64,000 bases of DNA from Terriglobia bacterium (GTDB lineage: Bacteria > Acidobacteriota > Terriglobia > Terriglobales > Acidobacteriaceae), in contig JAIQGK010000006.1 in assembly GCA_020072645.1 (NCBI GenBank), positions 1 to 64,000 on the forward strand, written 5' to 3'. The notes under the pieces are model-generated. The model searched no databases. It was given only the letters and a program-made list of their open reading frames with translations, and was not told the DNA's origin. The translations under genes and the position numbers were made by a program. Positions 8,962 through 18,065 of the stretch are shown here, in pieces (within the stretch, counting starts at the first letter, position 1; each line of letters begins with the position of its first letter).

Positions 8962-9843
8962 ATGGCGGAAAACATGAAGGGCAAAGTCATTGTCATTACC
9001 GGTGCAACATCCGGCATTGGACAGGTGGCGGCAGAGAAACTTGCCGCCATGGGAGCGCGTATCGCGCAGGTGGCGCGTGATCGGGAGCGGGGACAGGCGG
9101 CGATGGCGCGGCTGGATCAGGTCGCTCCTGGCATCTCACATTCCATTTATTATGCTGACCTCTTGCGCATGCGTGAGATGAACCGCGTTGCCGCAGAGAT
9201 CGCCCGGGCAGAGCCGCGCATTGATGTGCTTATCAATAATGCAGGCGCCATGTTCGGAACACGCCAGCTCACTGAAGATGGTCTGGAGCGTACCTTCGCG
9301 TTGAACCACATGTCATATTTCATGATGACGCAGCTTTTGCGCGACCGCCTGACCGCCTCAGCGCCGGCCCGTGTGGTGAATACCGCGTCAGACGCGCATA
9401 CCTCCGGCACCGTGGACCTGGATGACCTGCAATCGGAAAAAGCATACCGCTTCAATCTCAAAGACTGGGTACGCTATGGCGGAGCTGCGTTCAAGGTCTA
9501 TGCCCGCTCCAAGCTGATGAACATTCTCTATACGCGCGAACTGGCGCGAAAGCTTGCGGGAACCGGCGTGACTGCCAACTCGCTCCATCCTGGTTTTGTC
9601 TCAACCCGCTTCGGTGATCAGACAGGTGGCCTCATCGGGTTTGGTATCGGCTTTGCCAAGCGCTTTGCGCTCACGCCAGAAGAGGGAGCAGAGACTCTGG
9701 TTTATCTGGCTTCGTCGCCCAATGTGTCCACAGTAAGTGGTGAATATTTTCACAGGTGCCTGCCAGCAACGCCTTCCGTTGAGGCGCAGGATGACACCAA
9801 GGCGCAACGCCTGTGGTTAGAAACTTCAAAGATTGCACAGTAG
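8962..9843 (+). CDS. short-chain dehydrogenase/reductase (SDR), retinol-dehydrogenase-like
   Basis: A 293-residue NAD(P)-dependent oxidoreductase. It has the Rossmann motif TGATSGIG at residues 13-20, the NNAG motif (INNAGAMFG), and the catalytic Tyr-x-x-x-Lys (YARSK). The 'DLDDLQSEKAYRFNLKDWVRYG' region and the long insert before the active Tyr are typical of the retinol dehydrogenase/WW-oxidoreductase-like branch of classical SDRs. The preceding ribosome site (GGAGG at 8951) fits the ATG at 8962. The gene stands alone, so the substrate cannot be deduced. Confidence 0.9.
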   Translation: MAENMKGKVIVITGATSGIGQVAAEKLAAMGARIAQVARDRERGQAAMARLDQVAPGISHSIYYADLLRMREMNRVAAEIARAEPRIDVLINNAGAMFGTRQLTEDGLERTFALNHMSYFMMTQLLRDRLTASAPARVVNTASDAHTSGTVDLDDLQSEKAYRFNLKDWVRYGGAAFKVYARSKLMNILYTRELARKLAGTGVTANSLHPGFVSTRFGDQTGGLIGFGIGFAKRFALTPEEGAETLVYLASSPNVSTVSGEYFHRCLPATPSVEAQDDTKAQRLWLETSKIAQ

Positions 9844-10014
9844 CAAAATAAATTTTTCTCGCGGCCATGCTCTCTGCGGTTCTCTCTTTTCTGAGAGAGA
9901 ACTTCGTCTTAACCCGCTATTTAAGCTCGTTTTACGATTGAATCCAGCAGCAGCTTTGGACAACCCGGAGCTCTGGAACTCACATCGCAATGGTTAATGT
10001 TGTGGGGTCCTCTG

Positions 10015-11493
10015 ATGAATAAGCTGTTCTGTGCGCTCGCCTGCTTCGTTGTTCTGCTTTCACTTTCCGGTTGTGGTGGAGCTTTAGGAGGAAGTTCAGC
10101 CGGTAATCCACCACCTTCGCCTACACCTACACCCGTTGCAACGGCTACTCTGCAGAATTCAGTCAATCACATCATCATCCTGGCCCAGGAAAACCGTTCC
10201 TTCGATCACTACTTTGGCCATCTGATGCAGTACTGGCAGAAGAATGGTTATCCGCAAGCCACCAATGGAACTACGCTGGATGGCACGCCAGACAATGCCG
10301 CGAATGTCGGTGATCCTCCTGCCGGAGGCGGGCCAGCGCCCACGATCAATGCCTTCGCCCTGAATACCATGTGCGTTGAGAATCCAAGCCCGTCATGGAA
10401 TGAGAGCCACGTGGATTTCAATAAGCATGATTCGCTTTCAACGGTATACATGGGAGATGGATTTGCCCAGACGGCAGGGCATGAAGGCCCCATCAATGAC
10501 GTGATAGGAGCACGCGTGATGGGCTACTACACCGGCGACAACCTGAATTATTACTACTTCATGGCATCGAACTTCGCCACATCAGACCGTTGGTTCTCGC
10601 CTGCCTTGTCACGCACGCAGATCAACCGCCAGTACATGCTGTCCGGAACATCTCAGGGACATGCCTACCCGATAACGCCGGGCAATCCACAGCTTACCGC
10701 CAAGACGATCATGCAAACGCTGGACGAGAACCACATTACATGGAAAGACTACGTCCATCCCTTGCAGGGGACGACACCATGCACCACCCCGCAATGCCTG
10801 CTGGGGCAGAGTTACATGGCCCAGTTTAATTATTCCTCTACCATCCTGAAGAATGAGCCGCAAAACATTGTTCCGGTAGATCAGTTTTTAACTGACGCAA
10901 ACAACGGTACTCTGCCGCAAGTTGTCTTTCTGGAACCGGCATCGGCGGAAGGGCTGGACGAGCATCCGGCGGATTCCGCGACCGGCGCAATCAATATTCA
11001 ACAGGGGGCCAAGTTTGTATCCAGCTTGATCAATGGCTTGATGAAAAGTCAGTCATGGAAAGATTCCATCTTTATTCTCACATGGGACGAAGGCGGTGGA
11101 TTCTATGATCACGTTTCCCCACAGCCAATGCCAAGCCCTGATGGCATAGCTCCAAATGACCTGCGGACCAATCCCCTGGATATTTGCCTGAACGCGGATG
11201 GAAGCATCAACTCCAGCCCGACATGCAATTTCCAATACACGGGGTATCGCCTGCCGCTGGTGGTGATTTCACCATTTACCAAAAAGAATTTTGTCTCTCA
11301 CACGGTGGCTGACTATACGGCTATTTTGAAGCTCATTGAAACTCGCTTCCATCTGCCGGCGCTCACCGCGCGCGACCAGGCGCAGATGGATATGACCGAG
11401 TTCTTTGACTTCAACGCCGCGCCGTGGAAAACGCCGCCCACACCACCCGACCAGATAACCACCGGAGCGTGCTATCTGGATCATCTCCCGTAA
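10015..11493 (+). CDS. phosphoesterase / phospholipase C-type lipoprotein
   Basis: A 492-residue protein with a lipoprotein signal (lipobox LSGCGG, Cys at about residue 20) followed by a Pro-rich linker. The domain is that of the phosphoesterase family (PF04185), which includes non-haemolytic phospholipase C and acid phosphatases: 'HIIILAQENRSFDHYFG' at the start (metal-binding E-N-R-S-F-D-H), and 'DSIFILTWDEGGGFYDHVSP' near the end (second metal cluster). It likely hydrolyses phosphate esters or phospholipids at the outer face of the cell. The start at 10015 fits the lipoprotein signal; an upstream in-frame ATG at 9997 is possible. It is followed by a strong terminator. Confidence 0.88.
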   Translation: MNKLFCALACFVVLLSLSGCGGALGGSSAGNPPPSPTPTPVATATLQNSVNHIIILAQENRSFDHYFGHLMQYWQKNGYPQATNGTTLDGTPDNAANVGDPPAGGGPAPTINAFALNTMCVENPSPSWNESHVDFNKHDSLSTVYMGDGFAQTAGHEGPINDVIGARVMGYYTGDNLNYYYFMASNFATSDRWFSPALSRTQINRQYMLSGTSQGHAYPITPGNPQLTAKTIMQTLDENHITWKDYVHPLQGTTPCTTPQCLLGQSYMAQFNYSSTILKNEPQNIVPVDQFLTDANNGTLPQVVFLEPASAEGLDEHPADSATGAINIQQGAKFVSSLINGLMKSQSWKDSIFILTWDEGGGFYDHVSPQPMPSPDGIAPNDLRTNPLDICLNADGSINSSPTCNFQYTGYRLPLVVISPFTKKNFVSHTVADYTAILKLIETRFHLPALTARDQAQMDMTEFFDFNAAPWKTPPTPPDQITTGACYLDHLP

Positions 11494-11519
11494 GCAGGGA
11501 GATAGAAAGAAGAACTACT

Positions 11520-11556
11520 TGAGGACGCCGAATAAAACCTGCGTCCTCATTTTTGT
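11520..11556 (+). terminator. rho-independent terminator
   Basis: An 8-bp stem TGAGGACG / CGTCCTCA (11520-11527 with 11542-11549) with a 14-base loop, followed by TTTTTGTTTTT. It lies 27 bases after the phosphoesterase stop. Confidence 0.8.
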
Positions 11557-11590
11557 TTTTGAGCGCCTCCGCCCCTCACTTTCTCCGATT

Positions 11591-11956
11591 TCAGGAGGGC
11601 TCCTGGTAGAGGCCGATCACGTTTCCACCCGGATCGCGGAATCGCGCCGTGATCTCTGGCGCGTCCGCGCCCATGGGCTGCACGATTTCTCCACCATTGG
11701 CCTTGACCAGCTCAATCGTTGCGGCAACGCTATCCACCATCACGTACACCAGTAGGCCTGGTTGTTGCGATGGAGGGCGGTTAAGCACCCACGATCCGCT
11801 CACCTGGCCCGTCGTATCATCAAAAGCAGTGCTGCCGTTGCCGCGCGTGCGGACATTCCATCCGAAAACGCGCTTGTAGAACTCGGCTGAACGCGCGATG
11901 TCCGTGGTGGGAATTTCGACGTAGCAGATCTTTCCGTTAGTAGAGCTGGGAGGCAT
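11591..11956 (-). CDS. VOC (glyoxalase-like) family protein
   Basis: A 121-residue single-domain protein. The start at 11956 (AGGAAA upstream) is preferred over the longer frame. 'ICYVEIPTTDIARSAEFYKRVFGW' is the classic opening of the glyoxalase/bleomycin-resistance fold, and 'FRDPGGNVIGLYQEP' is its classic close (PxGNxxGL). The family includes lyases, dioxygenases and drug-binding proteins. This one-module member is of the common bacterial type with unknown substrate. Confidence 0.88.
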   Translation of the reverse strand: MPPSSTNGKICYVEIPTTDIARSAEFYKRVFGWNVRTRGNGSTAFDDTTGQVSGSWVLNRPPSQQPGLLVYVMVDSVAATIELVKANGGEIVQPMGADAPEITARFRDPGGNVIGLYQEPS

Positions 11957-12057
11957 GGGAATTTCCTCGACGCCAGTGATTCTAACGGGCGACCCCGGGA
12001 GCGGCAAGGTACACTGTCGTGGTTACGCCACTCCGGTTCCGCTAAATCGCGCAAGCC

Positions 12058-12944
12058 CTAACCGGCTCGCAGTAGCTTATCCATAAGACCCTGATCACGT
12101 CCGGACGGCGGGCTGCGCACTTCTATTTGCCCATTATGTGCTCTTACCTCAAGGCACGGCTGCGGATGCACCGCTGGTCCGTTCAGCACGCGGCCATCCT
12201 CCAGGGCAAAACGAGATGCGTGATATGGACAAACAATGCTGTCGCCATCCAATTTGCCTTCAGAGAGCGGGCCGCTGAAATGGGAGCACGTCTCTGCCAT
12301 GGCAAAAAGACGCTCGCCACGACGAACCAGCAGAATGGGCGTGCCCTGGTACATTGCACGGGTCGGTGTGTTGTCAGGCAATTGGATTCAGGCAAAACTG
12401 CCGTGAAGTTTTCCGGGAACGTCTCTCCCGCTGTGCGGTCCACTCCTACTCGATGTTCGTATACCATCTTGCCGCCAAGATGGGCGGAGAATGTCATCAA
12501 GGCATAACCCAGGGCGGAAAATCTCCGGCCTTGATTGCGCGCCTTCTTTTTGCGCATGATGAGCGACGTGGCGAAGAGCGCGGTAGCACCTACATTCAGA
12601 AGCCCATGAATCAATCCAAGGCGGCGAGCTGGAGGATCCACGTCAGACCAGTCCGTGACTCCGGTGACTGCCGCGCCCGCGGCGCCGGCAAGTCCTATAG
12701 CTACAGATGTATCCGCGGCCACAGCTAACTCATGGCGGCTGTTGATCATCTCTAAAGCATCAAAAACCATGGCAACGGTCCAGGCGCCGATGGGCACATC
12801 CGTCAGCGCCGCATGGAGTGGTTCACCCAGCCATGTGCCGTTCAGGAAATTCCTGGCTTTTTGCGCGGCGGGATTGCCATTGGCGTATAAGGCCTTGTCG
12901 ATTGCCTTCTGTATTTTTTCATCAAGCGGCTTGGATTCTGGCAT
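12058..12944 (-). pseudogene. DUF2231 membrane domain-Rieske [2Fe-2S] fusion, split by a frameshift
   Basis: From the ATG at 12944 (RBS GAGGGGA) the first about 187 residues are a DUF2231 domain with several membrane helices (HAALTDVPIGAWTVAMVFDAL, then 'SAHLGGKMVYEHRVGVDR'). The frame then breaks at about 12380. The Rieske part continues in another frame to the stop at 12058, with the cluster ligands C-x-H at ETCSHFSG and C-x-x-H at VCPYHASRF. The DUF2231-Rieske fusion is a known architecture, and adding one base at the break gives an unbroken 295-residue fusion. The present sequence therefore reads as two frames overlapping at the linker. It is either a true frameshift, a sequence error, or a Rieske gene now started at an internal TTG. 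Confidence 0.8.
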
Positions 12945-13066
12945 GCGTAATTTCCCCTCAGTAATATGAGATGCGAATGTTTCAACTCATGAACAGCGCA
13001 GCCGCTCTTCTGCTAAAATCGCGCAAGTCCCCCGATGGCCATAACTAAAGATGGCCCATAACAAAG

Positions 13067-13798
13067 ATGGCCCGCAAAATCTCACTCTTCATTCCGTGCT
13101 TTGTCGATCAGTTGCAGCCCCAAGTGGCCGTGGACACGGTAAAAGTTCTGCGGCGCATTGGATGTGAAGTGGATTTTCCCGCAGATCAAACCTGCTGCGG
13201 CCAGCCGGCATTCAATACCGGCTTTTGGGATGAAGCGCGTCCTTGCGCTGAACGTTTTCTGCGCGTCTTCCGCGACACCGAAGTCATTGTCTGTCCGTCT
13301 GGCTCCTGTACCACCATGGTCCGCGTCTTCTATCCTGAGTTAATGGCTTCCGGTGCGCTGCATGACGAGGCAATCGCGCTGGGCAAGCGCACCTTTGAAC
13401 TTTCAGAATTTTTGGTAAAAGTAATGGGCCTCACCGATGTGGGAGCTGCGTTTCCGCATACCGTTACCTATCATGCGTCATGCCACGGATTGCGCGAATT
13501 GAAATTGCGCAATGAGCCACTTCAGCTTCTGCGCGGGGTGAAAGGTTTGAAACTGGTGGATATGTTGCGCTCGGAAGAATGTTGCGGCTTTGGCGGAACA
13601 TTTGCCACTAAGTTTGAAAGCATTTCCGTGGCGATGGGCGAATCAAAGTGCGATAGCGTCGCCGTCACCGGGGCCGAGTACGTCACGGCCATTGATCCCA
13701 GCTGCCTGATGCATGTGCAGGGAATCCTGGGCCGTCGCAAAGATCGTGCCAGGGCAATTCATTTGGCGAGTATTTTGGCGAGCGAGGCGCAGACATGA
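13067..13798 (+). CDS. lutA: lactate utilization protein A (CCG-domain Fe-S protein)
   Basis: A 243-residue subunit of the LutABC L-lactate oxidation complex (also called YkgE/LldE). Both CCG domains are present, each with its Cys-Cys-Gly motif: CCGQPAFNTG near residue 43 and CCGFGGTF near residue 171; these bind iron-sulfur centres or flavin-linked partners. The opening 'KISLFIPCFVDQLQPQVAVDTVKVL' is diagnostic. The ATG of lutB overlaps the stop (ATGA), so the genes are translationally coupled. Just upstream are three near-identical GATGGCC-(A/C)TAAC phrases, which leave several possible ATG starts. Confidence 0.93.
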   Translation: MARKISLFIPCFVDQLQPQVAVDTVKVLRRIGCEVDFPADQTCCGQPAFNTGFWDEARPCAERFLRVFRDTEVIVCPSGSCTTMVRVFYPELMASGALHDEAIALGKRTFELSEFLVKVMGLTDVGAAFPHTVTYHASCHGLRELKLRNEPLQLLRGVKGLKLVDMLRSEECCGFGGTFATKFESISVAMGESKCDSVAVTGAEYVTAIDPSCLMHVQGILGRRKDRARAIHLASILASEAQT

Positions 13799-15288
13799 GT
13801 ACCAATGCTCCAACTCCCACACCCGCTGGAGAGACACCTTCCGCGCTTACAGCGGCACAGAAATTCCTGCGCGACGCAGCTACCAAATCGGCTGATCTTG
13901 TCCACCGTGAAATTATCCGCAAGAACATGGACAGCTACGAGGCCGCCCACAATCGCGGGCGCGCCCGAATCAAAGATTGGGAAGCTGCGCGGCGCAAGTG
14001 CCAGGAGATCAAGCGCGAAGCCATCAACAATCTGGATAAATACCTGCTCCAGTTTGAACAGAAGGTACTGGCGCGCGGCGGACACGTCTTCTGGGCCGCC
14101 AACGGCGATGAAGCATGCGCCTATATAAAGGACCTGGCCGTCAGCCGCAGCGTGAAAACCGTGGTGAAGTCCAAGTCAATGGTCACGGAGGAGATGCACC
14201 TTGCGCCGGTGCTGGAGCAAGCTGGCATTCGAGTCTGGGAGACCGACCTGGGCGAGTTCATCGTCCAGCTTCGGAATGAAGCTCCGTACCACATTGTTAC
14301 GCCGGCCATGCATCTGGACCGCAACCAGATCCGCGATCTCTTCCGCGAGAAATTGGGTGAAGATATCCCAGACGCCGATCCGCAAAAGCTGGTCGCGCTG
14401 GCGCGGCGCAAGCTGCGGGAAGCATTCTTTGCCGCTGAGATGGGAATTTCCGGCGCAAACTTTTTGGTTGCCGATGCGGGCGCGGTTGCGATTACGACCA
14501 ACGAAGGCAATGGCCGCCTCAGTACCAGCCTGCCGCGCATCCATGTTGCCGTCACAGGAATTGAGAAGGTGATTCCGCGCCTTGAAGATTTGGGCACGCT
14601 GTGGCCGGTGCTGGCTACCTCCGGCACGGGCCAGTCGATCACCACGTACAGCACTCTCGTCGGCGGACCAAAGCGTGCGGACGAGGCAGACGGACCGGAA
14701 GAATTTCACGTTGTCCTGCTGGATAACGGACGTAGCGGCCTGCTGGCCAACGCCGAAGAAAGGGAAGTGCTGCATTGCATTCGCTGCGGCGCATGCCTCA
14801 ATATCTGCCCGGTGTATCGCAACATCGGCGGGCACACCTACGGCACCACGTATCAAGGCCCCATCGGAAGTGTGCTAACGCCGCACCTGCGCGGCAGTGA
14901 GTTCCAGCATCTTTCTTATGCATCGTCACTGTGCGGCGCATGCACCAGCGTTTGCCCGGTGAACATCAACCTGCATCATCATCTGCTGCACAACCGCCGC
15001 GATTTCACCAAGGCGGGCGGAGCCAAGACGAGCGGTGAGCGCACGCAATTCAAGCTATGGAAGATGGCAATGCTGCACCCACGACTGTATGCGCTGGGCG
15101 GATGGATGATGCGGCGCAGCCTGCGCCTGGCCTATGGCATGGGGCTAGCCGGGACAGCGCTCGATCCCATGCGCGCCTGGAGCCGCAAGCGCACACCGGT
15201 TCCACTACCGGGGCAATCATTCCGGGCGCGTTGGAAGAAAGAGCTTTCAAAAAACGACCAGGGGGGAACCGCCGGTGGCAGCAAGTAA
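13795..15288 (+). CDS. lutB: lactate utilization protein B (Fe-S oxidoreductase)
   Basis: A 497-residue central subunit of the LutABC complex (YkgF-like). The N-terminal two-thirds form the LUD-type domain (GGHVFWAANGDEACAYI, VKSKSMVTEEMHL), followed by two 4Fe-4S cluster motifs: CIRCGACLNICPVY and CGACTSVCPVN. The C-terminal tail is basic. It overlaps lutA by 4 bases and lutC by 14 bases. The complex oxidises L-lactate to pyruvate for growth on lactate and is membrane- or quinone-linked. Length is normal for the family (about 470-500). Confidence 0.94.
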   Translation: MSTNAPTPTPAGETPSALTAAQKFLRDAATKSADLVHREIIRKNMDSYEAAHNRGRARIKDWEAARRKCQEIKREAINNLDKYLLQFEQKVLARGGHVFWAANGDEACAYIKDLAVSRSVKTVVKSKSMVTEEMHLAPVLEQAGIRVWETDLGEFIVQLRNEAPYHIVTPAMHLDRNQIRDLFREKLGEDIPDADPQKLVALARRKLREAFFAAEMGISGANFLVADAGAVAITTNEGNGRLSTSLPRIHVAVTGIEKVIPRLEDLGTLWPVLATSGTGQSITTYSTLVGGPKRADEADGPEEFHVVLLDNGRSGLLANAEEREVLHCIRCGACLNICPVYRNIGGHTYGTTYQGPIGSVLTPHLRGSEFQHLSYASSLCGACTSVCPVNINLHHHLLHNRRDFTKAGGAKTSGERTQFKLWKMAMLHPRLYALGGWMMRRSLRLAYGMGLAGTALDPMRAWSRKRTPVPLPGQSFRARWKKELSKNDQGGTAGGSK

Positions 15289-15925
15289 TCCCAGCCGCGA
15301 GGCAATCCTGGCGCGTATCCGCGACGGCCTGCGCACGCCGGCGCCTCCAATTGAAGACAAGACCTTTTATGGCCCCATCTTTGAGGCCGTTGAAAATCCG
15401 TTGGAACGCTTCCAGCAGGAGTGCAAAGCCAACCTGATGGAATGCCAGTTGACCGCCGACGCCGCCGCGAGCGCACAAGCTCTTGCAGTGGTTTTGCAGT
15501 CACTGTCGGCCGGAGAGATTTTTGTTCAGGACGATCCGGTGTTGCGCGGCTTGATGACCGCAGCCGGTTCGCAACGCCAGATTCGCTGGTCGAGTGAAGG
15601 CGGGCCGCGAGAACAATCGCAAGCCACCGTAACGCTGGCCGATGCGCTGATTGCGCAGACAGGATCGATCTTTGTGAGCGCTTCAGGCGGCGGACGCGGT
15701 GCATCTGTCGTAGCGCCCACTCATATTGTTTATGCGTTCGCCAAACAACTCGTCCCCGATCTTGTAACCGCGTTGCGCAATGCCACCGCTGACGGCCGGC
15801 TGGAGAAGAACTCTTATGCCTGCGTGATCAGCGGCTCCAGCCGCACCGCCGATATCGAAAAGATACTGGTTCAGGGCGCGCATGGCCCCATGCGGCTAGT
15901 CGTGATCGTGGAAATGGGCGGGTAA
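15275..15925 (+). CDS. lutC: lactate utilization protein C (LUD domain)
   Basis: A 216-residue LUD-domain protein read from a GTG with a strong GGGGGGAA site inside the end of lutB. It begins ASNPSREAILARIRDGL, typical of LutC/YkgG, and has the 'VTLADALIAQTGSIFVSASGGGRGASVVAPTHIV' core seen in these proteins. It completes the lutABC operon; no lactate permease or lut regulator is seen on either side. Confidence 0.93.
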   Translation: MAASNPSREAILARIRDGLRTPAPPIEDKTFYGPIFEAVENPLERFQQECKANLMECQLTADAAASAQALAVVLQSLSAGEIFVQDDPVLRGLMTAAGSQRQIRWSSEGGPREQSQATVTLADALIAQTGSIFVSASGGGRGASVVAPTHIVYAFAKQLVPDLVTALRNATADGRLEKNSYACVISGSSRTADIEKILVQGAHGPMRLVVIVEMGG

Positions 15926-15942
15926 GCGAGATTCAAAAATCT

Positions 15943-15980
15943 TAACCACAAAGGACACGAAGGAACACACGGAGGAAAGC
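15943..15980. repeat. dispersed intergenic repeat, ACCACAAAGGACACGAAGG type
   Basis: A purine-rich phrase built of ACCACAAAGGACACGAAGG-like steps. Close relatives lie at 23055-23093 and, more diverged (CGCAGAGGCGCGGAG), at 52765-52802 and 52890-52928. All copies are intergenic. No coding potential. Confidence 0.7.
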
Positions 15981-16036
15981 TAAGACGAGAGAGGCAAGAT
16001 CGCTCCTGCCGCTAACGTTTTTGGTAGACTTTCTTC

Positions 16037-16501
16037 ATGGCCAGGAAAAAACCAGCTCGCAAAAAGAAAACTGTCAGCAGGAAAAAGCCAACCCTAAAAA
16101 AATCAGCAGCCCGCAAGAAAGTGGCAGCGAAGAAGAAGACCATTGCCCGGAAGTCCGTGGCGAAGAAGAAGCCGACGGCAAAGAAGAAATCAGCAGCGAC
16201 GAAGAAAGCTGTCGCGAAGAAAGCCAGCCGCCGCCGCGGAGAAGTAATCAATCCTGTTACTCCAAGCGGACTTCGAGGCCTGGGACCCGAGTCGGGCGGA
16301 CAATCGGGCGACACGCAAGGTCTCTCGCGCAGAAGTTATGACGATTCTGAAAGTGTGGAAGAGTTGATGGAAGAAGGCCAATACATGGAAGCCGAAGCCC
16401 TCAGCGGTGTTGAGAACGCACGCGATGCCGACCAGGGTGATGTGCGGACGCGTCAATTCCCTGAAGATGATGTGCCGGAAGAGTATCAGAACGAAGATTA
16501 A
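16037..16501 (+). CDS. histone H1-like Lys/Ala-rich protein with an acidic C-terminal domain
   Basis: A 154-residue two-part protein. Residues 1-70 are almost entirely Lys, Ala, Arg and Ser/Thr in KKxA/AKKK-type repeats, like eukaryotic H1 tails and bacterial Hc1-like DNA-binding proteins. Residues 70-154 are acidic: SYDDSESVEELMEEGQYMEAEALSGVENA, then DVRTRQFPEDDVPEEY. The second part resembles a small conserved acidic domain I have seen in other soil bacteria without known function. The basic half probably binds nucleic acid; the acidic half may shield or tether it (inference). The opposite strand carries open frames only because of the repetitive codons. Confidence 0.75.
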   Translation: MARKKPARKKKTVSRKKPTLKKSAARKKVAAKKKTIARKSVAKKKPTAKKKSAATKKAVAKKASRRRGEVINPVTPSGLRGLGPESGGQSGDTQGLSRRSYDDSESVEELMEEGQYMEAEALSGVENARDADQGDVRTRQFPEDDVPEEYQNED

Positions 16502-16631
16502 CTATCGGCAAAATCTTAACGCGGATGCACGCGGATCAGAAGCAGGATTGTCAAATCACCCGGAATGGAAGCTAAAATCCTTGCCAACAGATAACTACTG
16601 ATGACAAGATCATTCCTCGTAGAGGAGTTCC

Positions 16632-17141
16632 ATGAGGACTGCTAAAGCGCTTGCTGTTGCTGGTTTTTGTGTTTTGCTCGTGGGATGCGGAAAGTCGTCG
16701 AAGCTTGCGGGTCTGCTGCCGGATCCGCCTGCCGGCTGGAGCGCGGAGGATAGCACGACCAACAGTGACGTATCCGGAGTCGGCCACAGCTCCGCTAGGT
16801 CTTACGTTCCCGGAAACGCTGATGCGTTGGGAGTCAAGAAGGTGACCGTGCAGATCTTGTCAGGGGAAAAAGGCGCGGACCGCAAAAAGTTGAACGATAT
16901 GTCCATCGAGAAAGCCGGGTTCAAGGAAACAAAGGATTTTGGCGGCTTTACGGCATATGAATCATTTCCTTTGCCCGACAACGACTCTCATTCTTTCGAC
17001 ATCATGCCCAAGTCCGGCACTTACGTTCAGATTGTGGCCTACAAGGGCGGCCCGGCATGGGACAAAACCGAAAACCGCCATGCGGCCGTGGCAGCCTTCG
17101 CTGAGAAGATGGATCTGAAAAAGATTGCGGCAATGGAATAG
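16632..17141 (+). CDS. putative lipoprotein, unknown function
   Basis: A 169-residue protein with a clear lipoprotein signal (AGFCVLLVGCGKSS, Cys about residue 19), preceded by an AGGAG site. The mature part has mixed alpha/beta composition with 'KKVTVQILSGEKGADRKKLNDMSIEKAGF' and ends in a helix (AVAAFAEKMDLKKIAAME). No family is recognised. Likely anchored in the inner or outer membrane facing the periplasm. Confidence 0.75.
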   Translation: MRTAKALAVAGFCVLLVGCGKSSKLAGLLPDPPAGWSAEDSTTNSDVSGVGHSSARSYVPGNADALGVKKVTVQILSGEKGADRKKLNDMSIEKAGFKETKDFGGFTAYESFPLPDNDSHSFDIMPKSGTYVQIVAYKGGPAWDKTENRHAAVAAFAEKMDLKKIAAME

Positions 17142-17347
17142 ATGCACACGCGGGGGGTTGATAGAACGGCGGTAACCACCCCTGCTAGCTTTAGTGCGGT
17201 GTTCGCGATCTACTCATTGCCGTCACTAGCCGGAGCGCATCTTGTTCTATTGCCATTGATATCCAGTCAACGCTACCATTTCGCTGCCGGCCCAATCTGT
17301 GATTAGTAATCTGATTCAAGCATCTAACATCCAGATTGGGAGCGATG

Positions 17348-18034
17348 ATGGCGAAGACAAAAACTGAAACGCCTGCCGTGCTTTTTGACCTGGATGGAAC
17401 CCTGATTGACAGCGTTTACGAACATGTTCAAGCCTGGTGGAACACGCTCAATGGAGCTGGAATCGTTGTTCCCAAATGGATGATTCACCGTCGCGTGGGG
17501 ATGAGCGGTAAATCATTTGTCACAGAACTGCTGCGTGAGTTTGCGCCAGAGAAAAAGGTCAACATTGACGAACTGGAAGAGGAGCATGATGCCAGGATTC
17601 GCAAGGTCGTTTCTGAAATAGCGCCCTTGCGCGGAGCAGACCGCTTGCTCGCCCATCTTCGCCGCTCTAAAGTGCGATTCGCGATTGCAACCACAGGCAA
17701 TCGGGAGCAGACGTCCCTGCTTTTGAAAAAGCTCAAGGTACCTGCCGGAACGCCGGTTCTGACGGGAGATGACGCACAGAAGGCCAAGCCATCTCCGGAT
17801 ATATTCCTGGCCGCAGCAAAGAGACTAAAGTCGCCACTGAGCGATTGCATCGTGGTGGGAGATAGCGTTTGGGATTTGTTAGCGGCAGGACGCAAGGGTG
17901 CGCTTGGCGTCGGAATGTTATCGGGTGGATACGGAGAAGAAGAACTACATCGGGCCGGAGCATTCAGGATTTATTCAGACCCTGAAGACATGCTCTTGCA
18001 TCTGGAGCAACTCGGGCTTCCGGGAATAGGATGA
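17348..18034 (+). CDS. HAD-superfamily hydrolase (phosphoglycolate phosphatase/beta-PGM-like)
   Basis: A 228-residue phosphatase. Motif I is VLFDLDGTLIDS (nucleophile and acid/base Asp), motif II is the Thr in IATTGN, motif III includes GDDAQKAKPSPD (Lys), and motif IV is IVVGDSVWD. The helical cap between motifs I and II is that of type C1 HADs, as in Gph and beta-phosphoglucomutase. The start at 17348 is preferred (GGGAG 5 bases ahead); an ATG at 17345 and a TTG at 17336 are also in frame. The substrate is not predictable from context. Confidence 0.88.
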   Translation: MAKTKTETPAVLFDLDGTLIDSVYEHVQAWWNTLNGAGIVVPKWMIHRRVGMSGKSFVTELLREFAPEKKVNIDELEEEHDARIRKVVSEIAPLRGADRLLAHLRRSKVRFAIATTGNREQTSLLLKKLKVPAGTPVLTGDDAQKAKPSPDIFLAAAKRLKSPLSDCIVVGDSVWDLLAAGRKGALGVGMLSGGYGEEELHRAGAFRIYSDPEDMLLHLEQLGLPGIG

Positions 18035-18065
18035 GTTTCAGAATGAGAAGATCGGGGAGTCACTT

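Noticed and set aside
9879-9902. Inverted repeat GTTCTCTCT...AGAGAGAAC after the SDR gene
   Set aside because: A hairpin of low G+C with no T-run following; not strong enough as a terminator.
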